Shown here: in pieces, positions 29,501-35,402 of the stretch | How positions within the stretch are numbered: the stretch's first letter is position 1 | Layout of the letters: every line of letters begins with the position of its first letter | Translations under genes and position numbers: made by a program | NCBI GenBank assembly: GCA_963717765.1 | Contig: CAVQWX010000008.1 | Location: 1-64,000 of the forward strand | Source of the DNA: JACDER01 sp963717765 | GTDB taxonomy: Bacteria; Actinomycetota; Thermoleophilia; Gaiellales; Gaiellaceae | DNA length: 64,000 nucleotides | Reading direction: 5' to 3' | Notes under the pieces: model-generated | Told to the model about the DNA's origin: nothing | Databases searched by the model: none | What the model saw: the letters and a program-made list of their open reading frames with translations, nothing else

Positions 29501-30582
29501 TCGGAGAGCCACTCGGCGGCTTGCGGGACATCGTCACGGACGTGTCTTTCAGCCGCGACGGCCGGCGGCTCGCTACGGGCCGGTTCGATGGCAGCACGGT
29601 CGTGTATGACACCGCGAACCGGCGCCAGGCTCTCCGGATCGACGGCGGTTCCGTCGTCACCGCGGTCGCGTTCCAGCCCGACGGGGAGCTGATCGCCGTC
29701 GGAACGATCGACGGTGACGTTCGACTTTTCGATTCGAGGAGTGGCAGGGAGGTCGGCTCGCCGCTCGTCATCGGGAAGGCGACCATCTGGCAAGTCGCTT
29801 TCAGTCCGGACGGCCGCACGCTCGCGGTAGCCGTCGACCCGAACGGCGTCGACGGTTTCTACAGCCAGCGGCGGCAGGGCGAGGTGCAGCTCTGGGCCGT
29901 GGGCTCCCGCAGCCGCGTCGGACGAGCCATAAAGCCAGGAGCGGGGTCGGTGCTGTCCGTCGCCTTCAATCACGACGGCACGCTGCTCGCGACCGCCAGC
30001 TACCGCGGGCGAGTCGACCTCTGGGATGCGGCCACCCATACCCACCACGGCAGTCCGATGAAGGCGACCGACGACGGCTTCCCAAGCGTGGCGTTCGACC
30101 CGAGCGGCCGCCTCGTCGCTGCGGGTGCTGCGATCGGGCCGGTGCGGGTCTGGCGCGTGGCCGATCAGCGGCCGGCGTTCGCGCCGCTCTCCGGGCACAC
30201 AGGACCCGTCGCGGGGACCGCGTTCGACCCGACTGGAACGTATCTGGCAACCATGAGCGCCTTCGGCGCGAGCAGGCTCTGGGACCCGGCGACCGGTCTC
30301 GGCTACGGCGACGAGCTGGTCGCGAGCCCGAGGCCGGAATCGGCGATCGCGTCCGTCGACCTGCCGTTTCTGAGCATCCGGAACGCCTTCAGCCCGGACG
30401 GCAAGGTGCTTGCCGCCGCGGGCGTCGAATCGCGCGCGATGCTGTGGGACGTCGACCCGGCGTTGTGGCAACAGCGCGCGTGCGCGATCGTCGGCCGGAA
30501 CCTGAGCCGGGAGGAGTGGAAGCTCTATCTGCCGGCCGGAACCCCGTATCGGCCGACCTGTCCGGAGTGGTCCGCTTCCTGA
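26503..30582 (+). CDS. Class III nucleotidyl cyclase, STAND NTPase, WD40 fusion protein
   Basis: This is a 1359-residue intact frame. Residues 1-170 form a class III adenylate/guanylate cyclase domain with both metal aspartates (FTDIEGST about 13-20; TQGDSFFVVF). The adenine-recognition Lys position reads Asp/Thr (EVDTQGDS), and the transition-state Asn is His (DVHRAARI), so activity is uncertain. Residues about 205-600 form a STAND-type AAA/NACHT-like domain: FFGREALVDDL, Walker A VGPSGSGKSS about 244-253, Walker B VLVVDQFEEVF. One membrane helix lies at about 612-632 (RLLLAGAVVLLVLAVAGG), preceded by basic residues. From about 700 to the end there are WD40 repeats (FSPDGKLLA, LWDTGTW types). 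A plausible role is a membrane-tethered sensor in which the WD40 platform binds a ligand or partner, the STAND ATPase switches, and the cyclase domain signals. Confidence 0.85.
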   Translation: MTDLPAGRVTFLFTDIEGSTRLLRALGDQYAEVLTDHRRLLRAAFTRHGGFEVDTQGDSFFVVFSDPGEGLAAAEEAQQSLFAHVWPEGELRVRMGLHTGEPLVTDGHYVGIDVHRAARIAAAAHGGQVIVSEYTSELVSVGRAAPITLRDLGPHNLKDLPEPERLFQLVVDGLPGSFPPLRVHEDAIEAARLPDYSVPPADVPCPYKGLLPFEQEDSDLFFGREALVDDLAGRLEASSFLAVVGPSGSGKSSLVRAGVVPALQRAAGAELRAAIIAPGVHPLDELASAGDPAVLVVDQFEEVFTLCRDEEERAAFLDALLDRAEDGALVIVALRADFYGHCAEYPRLAGALEERQALVGPMSEEELRRAIERPGEHAGLVLEPGVVEAMLRDVAGQPGGLPLLSHSLLETWKRRSGRMLTVIGYLQSGGVHGAIAKTAETVYRDALSPEQQAIARNVFLRLTELGDGTEDTRRRASIAELVPRPGQETEVDEVLWTLADARLVTIGEGTVEVAHEALIRHWPTLRGWLDEDREGRLLHRRLTEAAQEWKTLGRDPGALFRGSRLATTGDWATAHDPELNELEREFLTASRQASEHEAVRQRRANRRLRLLLAGAVVLLVLAVAGGSIALVQRSHARKAQAAAEAQSLRAESRDASAQHPDLGLLLGLEAVRREDSADSRGALLGALEHASRVRRWLQGFDAPVNSTAFSPDGKLLATTTHDGTILWDTGTWRRVGAPLRSSQGGWEGVDFSPDGRTLAIAGARGRVELWDIATRKELRELTDPAAAGSDVPELSVVRYSPDGKVIAAGGQEANHVTLWSTASGRAIGRPIVTNPPGSGAQSISFSPDSSRMAVPSVPGTVGIWDVATGRRVGEPLAVGSDDVETTIFAHGGRRLIAGDDSGSVTMVDVRTGRRIGRALSVGDVPATSLDLSSGERLLAVASFDGAVRVWDARTGEPYGSPLAADKSPVGAVVFSPDGQSLVSSHLRSAVVWDLSGRQVIGEPLGGLRDIVTDVSFSRDGRRLATGRFDGSTVVYDTANRRQALRIDGGSVVTAVAFQPDGELIAVGTIDGDVRLFDSRSGREVGSPLVIGKATIWQVAFSPDGRTLAVAVDPNGVDGFYSQRRQGEVQLWAVGSRSRVGRAIKPGAGSVLSVAFNHDGTLLATASYRGRVDLWDAATHTHHGSPMKATDDGFPSVAFDPSGRLVAAGAAIGPVRVWRVADQRPAFAPLSGHTGPVAGTAFDPTGTYLATMSAFGASRLWDPATGLGYGDELVASPRPESAIASVDLPFLSIRNAFSPDGKVLAAAGVESRAMLWDVDPALWQQRACAIVGRNLSREEWKLYLPAGTPYRPTCPEWSAS

Positions 30583-30625
30583 GCGACCGGGATTCATACC
30601 TTGCTCGGCGGGTAACGGTGGTACA

Positions 30626-31639
30626 GTGAACCGCACAGTGACACGGGTCATGCGCCAAGGTGAGCCCGCCCTGCAGCGCTCGACCCGGACTGCGGCGCGT
30701 CTGTGGCGATCGCCCAGAGTGAGGCGCGGCGTCACCTACGCCTTCATCGTTCTCGCGCTCGGGATGACCGGGCTGGCGGGCTGGCGGTTCGCCGAGGCCG
30801 GTTGGCCGTTCTCGCACGGCAATGTGTGGTTCATCGTCGGCGCGGGGCTTCTCTTTCTACTCGCCTATCCGGTCAAGGCCTGGGGCTGGGGACGGTTGTT
30901 CGCCGCCGGGGAGCGCCCGAAGACCTCGTCGCTCGCCGCCGCCGGCGGCGCGGCCGCAGTGACGGGGGTCGCGCTACCCGGACGCTTCGACGACGTCGTC
31001 CGCGTCGCCGTCGTGCGCCGCCAGCCGAACTGTCCGGCCGGCGTGAAGGCGGTCGTCTTTTCACTCTTCGCGCTGGGCCTGATCGACGCAGTCGCGCTGA
31101 TCCCGCTCGCCTCGACGTCTGCGGCGCTGACCCACTCGACCGGCGTCCGAATTGCGCTCGCGCTGGTCGCTGCGGCCGGCGTGGCCGCCGGCGTCGTGAT
31201 TGTCGTCCTGCCGCGCGTCATGGCGTGCGGGCGGCTCATCCGTTTCCGCCTCGCCCACTGGCTGCACGACCGCTCGCCGTGCGTGCGCGAGGCCGCCAAG
31301 GCGACCGTGCTCGTCCACGCCTCCTGGCTCGTGCGCGTCGTCGGAGTGCTGCTCCTGCTCGGCGGCCTCGGCCTCGGCCTTTCACTTCCGCTGGCGATGC
31401 TGTTCCTCTGCGCGGGCGCTGCCTCGGCTGCTCTCCCGCTCGGCCCGGCCGGTGCGGCCACTCAGGCCGGCGGCGGTGCGGTCATCCTCGTCGCGTCGGG
31501 CGTCGCCTCCTCGCACGCGATCGACTTCGCGCTCGCGACACAGACGCTGGCCGTCCTGGCCGGCGCAATCGTCGTCGCCTCCACGCTCGCCTGGCACGGT
31601 GGCCGGCGGCTGATGCTCAGAACGTTCCCGACCGCCTAA
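30626..31639 (+). CDS. Lysylphosphatidylglycerol synthase TM-region-like (UPF0104) membrane protein
   Basis: This 337-residue polytopic membrane protein has about eight hydrophobic segments, beginning with TYAFIVLALGMTGLAGW (about 37-53) after a basic N-terminus. The pattern GRFDDVVRVAVVRR in a loop and the repeated Ala/Leu-rich helices fit the UPF0104/AglD-like transmembrane domain of lysyl-PG synthases, without the catalytic synthetase domain. Stand-alone members are thought to act in lipid or glycan-lipid transfer; function here is inferred only. GTG 30626 is used; an ATG at 30650 is an alternative. The lipoprotein gene follows after 10 bases. Confidence 0.7.
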   Translation: MNRTVTRVMRQGEPALQRSTRTAARLWRSPRVRRGVTYAFIVLALGMTGLAGWRFAEAGWPFSHGNVWFIVGAGLLFLLAYPVKAWGWGRLFAAGERPKTSSLAAAGGAAAVTGVALPGRFDDVVRVAVVRRQPNCPAGVKAVVFSLFALGLIDAVALIPLASTSAALTHSTGVRIALALVAAAGVAAGVVIVVLPRVMACGRLIRFRLAHWLHDRSPCVREAAKATVLVHASWLVRVVGVLLLLGGLGLGLSLPLAMLFLCAGAASAALPLGPAGAATQAGGGAVILVASGVASSHAIDFALATQTLAVLAGAIVVASTLAWHGGRRLMLRTFPTA

Positions 31640-31649
31640 GATCGTTCCC

Positions 31650-32105
31650 ATGCGAGCGCGGCTGACCGTCCTCGGTACGGTCCTGCTCGTCTCCGGCTGC
31701 GGCGGATCGAGCACGACGACCACGACGAAGCCGCCGCCACCGCCGCCCCCGGGGCCTCCCCCTCCGGCGACCGTGACCTCCGGCCCGGTGAAGGCGACTC
31801 TCTACGCGCCCACGAGCAAGCCCAAGGCGAATGCGAGATGGAACTATCGCGTCGTCGTAACGGACACGAAGGGACGCAAGCTGGGCGGGAAGATCACCGT
31901 CCAGATCGTCGACCCGCTCGGACAGGCGCACGCGGCCACGTACGACGACACGACGAAGCCGATCAAGGACCTGGCCTTCGCCGGCCAGTTCCGGGACTAT
32001 GTGGAGTGGCCGCCGGACGCCCGCGGGTTCACGCTCACGTTCCGGGTGGTCGCGAAGACGCCGAAGGGCTCGGTGACCGTCACGTACCCCGTCACCCCGA
32101 AGTGA
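31650..32105 (+). CDS. Small secreted lipoprotein with Pro-rich linker
   Basis: This is a 151-residue protein. The signal peptide ends in a lipobox (LLVSGC, Cys about 17), followed by a Ser/Thr-Pro-rich tether (SSTTTTTKPPPPPPP). A compact C-terminal domain of about 100 residues is rich in beta strands (WNYRVVVTDTKGRKLGGKIT) and resembles an Ig/FixG-like fold. It is expected to be lipid-anchored outside the membrane. The last bases overlap the start of the ABC ATPase gene (GTGA), so the lipoprotein may be an accessory of that transporter. No specific family was recognised. Confidence 0.75.
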   Translation: MRARLTVLGTVLLVSGCGGSSTTTTTKPPPPPPPGPPPPATVTSGPVKATLYAPTSKPKANARWNYRVVVTDTKGRKLGGKITVQIVDPLGQAHAATYDDTTKPIKDLAFAGQFRDYVEWPPDARGFTLTFRVVAKTPKGSVTVTYPVTPK

Positions 32106-32770
32106 GCGGCGCCGAGATCGTCCTGGAGCACGTCCGCAAGGGCTTCGAGGACGGGCGGATCTCAGCGCTCGACGACGTGTCGCTGCAGGTCGAGCCGGGC
32201 GAGTTCGTCTCGCTGACGGGGCCTTCGGGCTCGGGGAAGAGCACGCTGCTGAACCTCGTGGGCGCTCTGGACCGGCCGGACGCGGGGACCGTCACCGTGG
32301 GGGGCCGGCGCGTGGACGCGCTCGAGGACCCGGCGGACTTCCGCGCGCAGGTCGTCGGCTTCGTCTTCCAGTTCCACAATTTGATCTCGACGCTTAGCGC
32401 TCGAGAGAATGTCCAGATTCCGATGCTGGGGCGTGGACTGGGACGCGAAGAGCGTGTCGAGCGCGCCGACGAGCTGCTGCGCGAGGCCGCGGTCGCGCAT
32501 CGTGGGTCGAGCTATCCGCCGACTTTGTCCGGGGGAGAGCGCCAGCGGGTCGCCATCGCACGGGCTTTGGCGAACGGCCCGCGCGTGCTGCTGGCGGACG
32601 AGCCGACCGGGGCACTGGACTCGGTGACGGGCGAGCAGATCCTGGCGCTTCTGGAGCGGCTGCGCGCCGAGCGGCAGATGACGATCCTGCTCGTGACGAA
32701 CGACGACGCGGTCGCGGCGCGGGCGGATCGCAGCCTGCATCTGCGCGACGGCCGCGTCAGTCCCGCCTGA
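32102..32770 (+). CDS. ABC transporter ATPase, LolD/MacB type
   Basis: This is a 222-residue nucleotide-binding subunit with Walker A GPSGSGKST (about 41-49), Q-loop FVFQFHNL, signature LSGGERQRVAIARAL, Walker B VLLADEPTGALD and the H-loop position replaced by N (LLVTNDDAV). The family pairs with FtsX/MacB-fold permeases to drive lipoprotein release, peptide or drug export by mechanotransmission. GTG 32102 overlaps the lipoprotein stop; a longer frame upstream is an out-of-frame extension without support. Its 3' end overlaps the convergent permease gene by 14 bases, so its natural partner permease lies on the opposite strand. The Asn in place of the switch His is unusual. Confidence 0.88.
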   Translation: MSGAEIVLEHVRKGFEDGRISALDDVSLQVEPGEFVSLTGPSGSGKSTLLNLVGALDRPDAGTVTVGGRRVDALEDPADFRAQVVGFVFQFHNLISTLSARENVQIPMLGRGLGREERVERADELLREAAVAHRGSSYPPTLSGGERQRVAIARALANGPRVLLADEPTGALDSVTGEQILALLERLRAERQMTILLVTNDDAVAARADRSLHLRDGRVSPA

Positions 32771-33854
32771 GCGCCTCGATCGGCTGGAGCCGGACCGCGC
32801 GCCAGGCGGGATAGATCGCTCCGATCAGGCCGACGCCGAGCGAGAAGGCGAGCCCCCAGGCGAACACGCCCGCGGTGAAGTCGGGCTGGACCAGGGTCGA
32901 GAGCGCGCCGCGGCTGGTGAAGAGCTCCGCGCCGGCGTAGCCGAGCGCGAGCCCGACCGCGAGCGCGAGCAGGCCGATTGCGAGCGCCTCGCTCACGATC
33001 ATCGCTGCGATCCGGCTCGTCCTCCATCCCACGGCGCGCAGGATCCCGATCTCGCGCACCCGTTCCAGCACCGACATCGCCATCGTGTTCGCCACGCCGA
33101 TCCCGCCGACGATCAGGGCGAGCAGCGAGAAGATCCAGCCGGTATCGATGATCAGGCGGCTGCTCGTGTCCACCTTCACCGCCTGGCCCGGCTCGGTCAC
33201 TGAGGCAAGGCCGGGATAGTCGCGCTCCAGTTCGTCCGCGACCTTGCCGACGTTCGCGCCGAGCTGGACGATCACGCCGATCGTCGTCACTTCGTGCGGG
33301 TGGCCGGCGAGCCTCTGCACCGTCGTGAGCGGAAGCACGGCGCCACCGTCCTGGAAGCGGTTCCCGGAGTGGTAGATGCCTCCGATGCGGAAGCTTCGGC
33401 CCTTGACGTGGAGAGTGTCGCCAGGGCCGAGGTGGAGCGACTTCGCGGCGTGGTCGCCGAGCAGTGCCCCGCTGGGCCTGCCCTGGACGATCACGAGCCG
33501 GCGGTAGTCGAACTCCTTCGGGTCGAGGCCGAAGACGAGGAAGGAGCTCTTCCCCTCGACCTTTCCCACCCAGAGGTAGACGTTCGTGGTTTTCAGGACG
33601 CCCGGCTTGCGGCGGATCTGGTTCTCGAGCGTGTCCGGGAGGAGGGACTTGGTGAGGTCGGTGACGTCCTTCTGGAAGAGTCCGAAGTCGGCGCGGCCGA
33701 CGTGGATGAGGTCGTTCGCCGTGTTGTGGACGCCGGCGGCGATCGACAGCAGCGCGACGATGAGCCCGACGCCGATGGCGACGCCGGCGGCAGTGAGCGC
33801 CGTGCGCCCGCGCCGGCGCATGAGGTTCTTCCAGATCAGCCCCGGCCACGTCAC
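32757..33854 (-). CDS. FtsX/MacB-type ABC transporter permease
   Basis: This protein has 365 residues. An N-terminal membrane helix (TALTAAGVAIGVGLIVALLS, about 18-37) is followed by a large extracytoplasmic MacB-PCD-like domain to about residue 235. Three C-terminal helices follow (IFSLLALIVGGIGVANTM; SEALAIGLLALAVGLALG; VFAWGLAFSLGVGLIGAIY), then the typical ending PIEALRRD. It is preceded by the PadR and HAAS genes on the same strand (40-base gap), and its probable ATPase is the convergent neighbour. Confidence 0.88.
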   Translation of the reverse strand: MTWPGLIWKNLMRRRGRTALTAAGVAIGVGLIVALLSIAAGVHNTANDLIHVGRADFGLFQKDVTDLTKSLLPDTLENQIRRKPGVLKTTNVYLWVGKVEGKSSFLVFGLDPKEFDYRRLVIVQGRPSGALLGDHAAKSLHLGPGDTLHVKGRSFRIGGIYHSGNRFQDGGAVLPLTTVQRLAGHPHEVTTIGVIVQLGANVGKVADELERDYPGLASVTEPGQAVKVDTSSRLIIDTGWIFSLLALIVGGIGVANTMAMSVLERVREIGILRAVGWRTSRIAAMIVSEALAIGLLALAVGLALGYAGAELFTSRGALSTLVQPDFTAGVFAWGLAFSLGVGLIGAIYPAWRAVRLQPIEALRRD

Positions 33855-33894
33855 GCGCGTATGTTCGCGCGCGGCGGATCTTTGCGCCGCGAGC

Positions 33895-34308
33895 TCAGCG
33901 GGTGTAGCGGTTCAAGAGCTGTGGGTGCTCCCGGAAGTGCCTCAGGTTGACACGGACGCAGATGGGCTTTGCGTTGACCCCACCGCAGAGACCGCGAACG
34001 ATCCGTGTCACCTGCGTCTGCGTGAGATTCGGACTGCGTATGCCGATCACAGAGGCAACAACGGCCGCGACAGCGAGCATCGCCGCGAGAGACGCAACCA
34101 CAGCTCGAGGGGCATAGCGTCGCGGTCGAGCGAAACGAGCCGCAACCTCGGCGGGCGAACCGAACGAAGCGATGGCGTGTTGTTCATCTCCGTCCCGTCG
34201 AGCCGCTTGGCGTAGATGTTCGTCTACTTCTCGCAGTATCCGGCGTCTCGCCAGCGGGCCGACGCGCAGGCACCGTCGCAGCTCGGCGAGGTACTCCTCG
34301 ATCGTCAC
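33895..34308 (-). CDS. HAAS/DUF1700-like membrane protein following PadR
   Basis: This is a 137-residue protein starting at GTG 34308, whose bases overlap the PadR stop (GTGA); an upstream ATG at 34350 would intrude into PadR. The N-terminal about 60 residues (IEEYLAELRRCL, RRILREVDEHL, FGSPAEVAARFA) match the HAAS/DUF1700 helical signalling domain that commonly follows PadR regulators. A single membrane helix follows (VVASLAAMLAVAAVVASVIG) and then a short outside tail with two Cys. HAAS domains are thought to partner the PadR protein or regulate the adjacent transporter; this is inferred from context. Confidence 0.7.
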   Translation of the reverse strand: MTIEEYLAELRRCLRVGPLARRRILREVDEHLRQAARRDGDEQHAIASFGSPAEVAARFARPRRYAPRAVVASLAAMLAVAAVVASVIGIRSPNLTQTQVTRIVRGLCGGVNAKPICVRVNLRHFREHPQLLNRYTR

Positions 34309-34622
34309 GCTTCCACCACCAACTCGACGCCGCGTGAGAACTGTCTCCATGCCTGCTTGCGTTCGTCCAGCGCGGCCGCGCCCTTCCGCGTCAGCTTGTA
34401 CACGCGCCGCCGCCGGCCGCTCTCGGCCGACCAGCGGCTGGAGAGCAGCCCGCCGCGCTCGAGCCGGTGGAGGGCGGGATAGATCGTTCCCTCTGGAAGA
34501 TCGAATGCGCCCCCGCTGCCGTGCTTCAGTTCCTCGATCAGTGCGTAGCCGTGCAGTTCACAGCTCCTCAGCGTGGCCAGCAGGAGGAGGTCGAGGTGTC
34601 CTTTCAGCTCTTCACGAGCCAT
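34305..34622 (-). CDS. PadR family transcriptional regulator
   Basis: This is a 105-residue protein with the PadR winged-helix fold: LDLLLLATL, ELHGYALIEEL, EGTIYPALHRLERGGLL, and the basic wing SGRRRRVYKLT. Such regulators are dimeric repressors, usually of membrane-protein or transporter genes, released by small molecules. It is the first gene of a PadR-HAAS-permease operon. A perfect 7-bp inverted repeat sits 14 bases upstream of the ATG and is the probable autoregulatory operator. Confidence 0.9.
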   Translation of the reverse strand: MAREELKGHLDLLLLATLRSCELHGYALIEELKHGSGGAFDLPEGTIYPALHRLERGGLLSSRWSAESGRRRRVYKLTRKGAAALDERKQAWRQFSRGVELVVEA

Positions 34623-34635
34623 ACCTGCAATACAA

Positions 34636-34654
34636 TACCTTGTTTAGCAAGGTA
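34636..34654. promoter_or_regulatory. Palindromic operator candidate upstream of padR
   Basis: TACCTTG (34636-34642) and CAAGGTA (34648-34654) form a perfect inverted repeat with a 5-base spacer. They lie in the 34-base gap between the toxin gene's end and the PadR start, where the operon promoter must also be. PadR proteins commonly bind such sites in their own promoters. Confidence 0.6.
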
Positions 34655-34656
34655 AC

Positions 34657-34980
34657 TCAATCCGTGCCGAGATCGAGTACGAGTACCAGAGCGTCATCCA
34701 CGTTACGAATCTCTTCGAGCGTCAGGTGTCCCGCCTGCTCACCGAGGACGCGCGCATCCACCGCGCCGACCATCTCGCACATCACCCTCGTCCGCTCGCC
34801 GGCGATCACCACTTCGGGGTGGAAGCTCGCCGACGGAGTAGACGTCGACGTAGGGCACACGACGACCGTCGAAAGCGCAAGTAGGTCGTCGGCCTGCACG
34901 ACGACCGCGAAGCGCCGTCCGTGCTGGACATGCCCGCGTTTGCGCGGCAGCGTGATCGAGTAGACGTCACCGCGGAGCAC
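34657..34980 (-). CDS. mazF: MazF/PemK-like mRNA interferase toxin
   Basis: This 107-residue protein matches the usual MazF length. It has the family opening RGDVYSITLP, the core GRRFAVVVQADD, TVVVCPTST, and RTRVMCEMVGAVD, corresponding to the SH3-like barrel and the active-site Arg/Thr region. MazF toxins cut mRNA at short motifs when the antitoxin is degraded. The GTG start overlaps the 3' end of the upstream antitoxin gene by 14 bases, the classic antitoxin-first arrangement. The cleavage motif cannot be predicted here. Confidence 0.85.
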   Translation of the reverse strand: MLRGDVYSITLPRKRGHVQHGRRFAVVVQADDLLALSTVVVCPTSTSTPSASFHPEVVIAGERTRVMCEMVGAVDARVLGEQAGHLTLEEIRNVDDALVLVLDLGTD

Positions 34981-35215
34981 GAAGCTCTTCCATCAGCGCC
35001 GCGACGTCCCGCGCTTCGCGAACATAGGCAGGATCGCGCGCGAGCGCCTGCGCCTCGGCAGCGAGCCCTGCTCGCCGTCGCTCGCGCTCGGCCGTCTCCG
35101 CGATCGCCTGCCGGGCAGCCTCTGCGCGCGTGATCCCTCGCCGTCGCGCGATCTCGTCCAGCGCGCGCATGCCGTCCCGGCCGAGACGGAGCGAAAGCGG
35201 AGGGACGGCAGTCAC
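34967..35215 (-). CDS. Ribbon-helix-helix antitoxin of the MazF-like toxin
   Basis: This 82-residue protein begins at GTG 35215. The N-terminal SLRLGRDGMRALDEIARRRG followed by TRAEAARQAI has the length and pattern of a ribbon-helix-helix DNA-binding motif, and the Arg/Glu-rich C-terminal helix (RAGLAAEAQALARD, VAALMEEL) would wrap the toxin. A longer open frame to 35380 runs through the operator and is not credible. It is translated ahead of the toxin with a 14-base overlap, and expression is probably autorepressed through the palindrome just upstream. Confidence 0.75.
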   Translation of the reverse strand: MTAVPPLSLRLGRDGMRALDEIARRRGITRAEAARQAIAETAERERRRAGLAAEAQALARDPAYVREARDVAALMEELRAPR

Positions 35216-35227
35216 TGCTCTACCGAC

Positions 35228-35248
35228 TGTAGCGCATTTTGCGCTACA
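35228..35248. promoter_or_regulatory. Palindromic operator candidate of the toxin-antitoxin pair
   Basis: TGTAGCGCA (35228-35236) and TGCGCTACA (35240-35248) are perfect 9-base arms separated by TTT. The site ends 13 bases upstream of the antitoxin GTG, where ribbon-helix-helix antitoxins normally bind their own promoter. The short leader suggests it overlaps the promoter itself. Confidence 0.7.
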
Positions 35249-35309
35249 GCCGCCGACGGCCGCACAACCGTCCGGCGGCATCGGTCGCCGCCGCAGCCGT
35301 CGGCGTAAA

Positions 35310-35384
35310 ACCGGGGTCTGACCCCGGTTTGTGTCGAAATGCCGACCCGTCCTGTCCCCACGGGACAAGGGGTCTGGCACCTTT
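35310..35384. repeat. REP-like palindromes upstream of the Mrp gene
   Basis: The 19-base palindrome at 35310-35328 is the same as at 26263-26281 and 52700-52718. Twenty-four bases later, TGTCCC/GGGACA forms a small hairpin (35353-35367), followed at 35368-35384 by AGGGGTCTGGCACCTTT, which is related to another common REP-type motif. Flanking bases differ from the other two copies, so this is an independent insertion of the palindrome. Confidence 0.7.
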
Positions 35385-35402
35385 GGGGTACGCTCGAAGC
35401 CG

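Noticed and set aside
33895..34350. HAAS protein starting at ATG 34350
   Set aside because: This would overlap PadR by about 45 bases; GTG 34308 gives the usual GTGA coupling and the conserved TIEEYLAEL start.
34981..35380. Antitoxin extended to an upstream ATG (137 residues)
   Set aside because: The extension would run through the palindromic operator and the REP-like repeat; conserved residues start only after GTG 35215.
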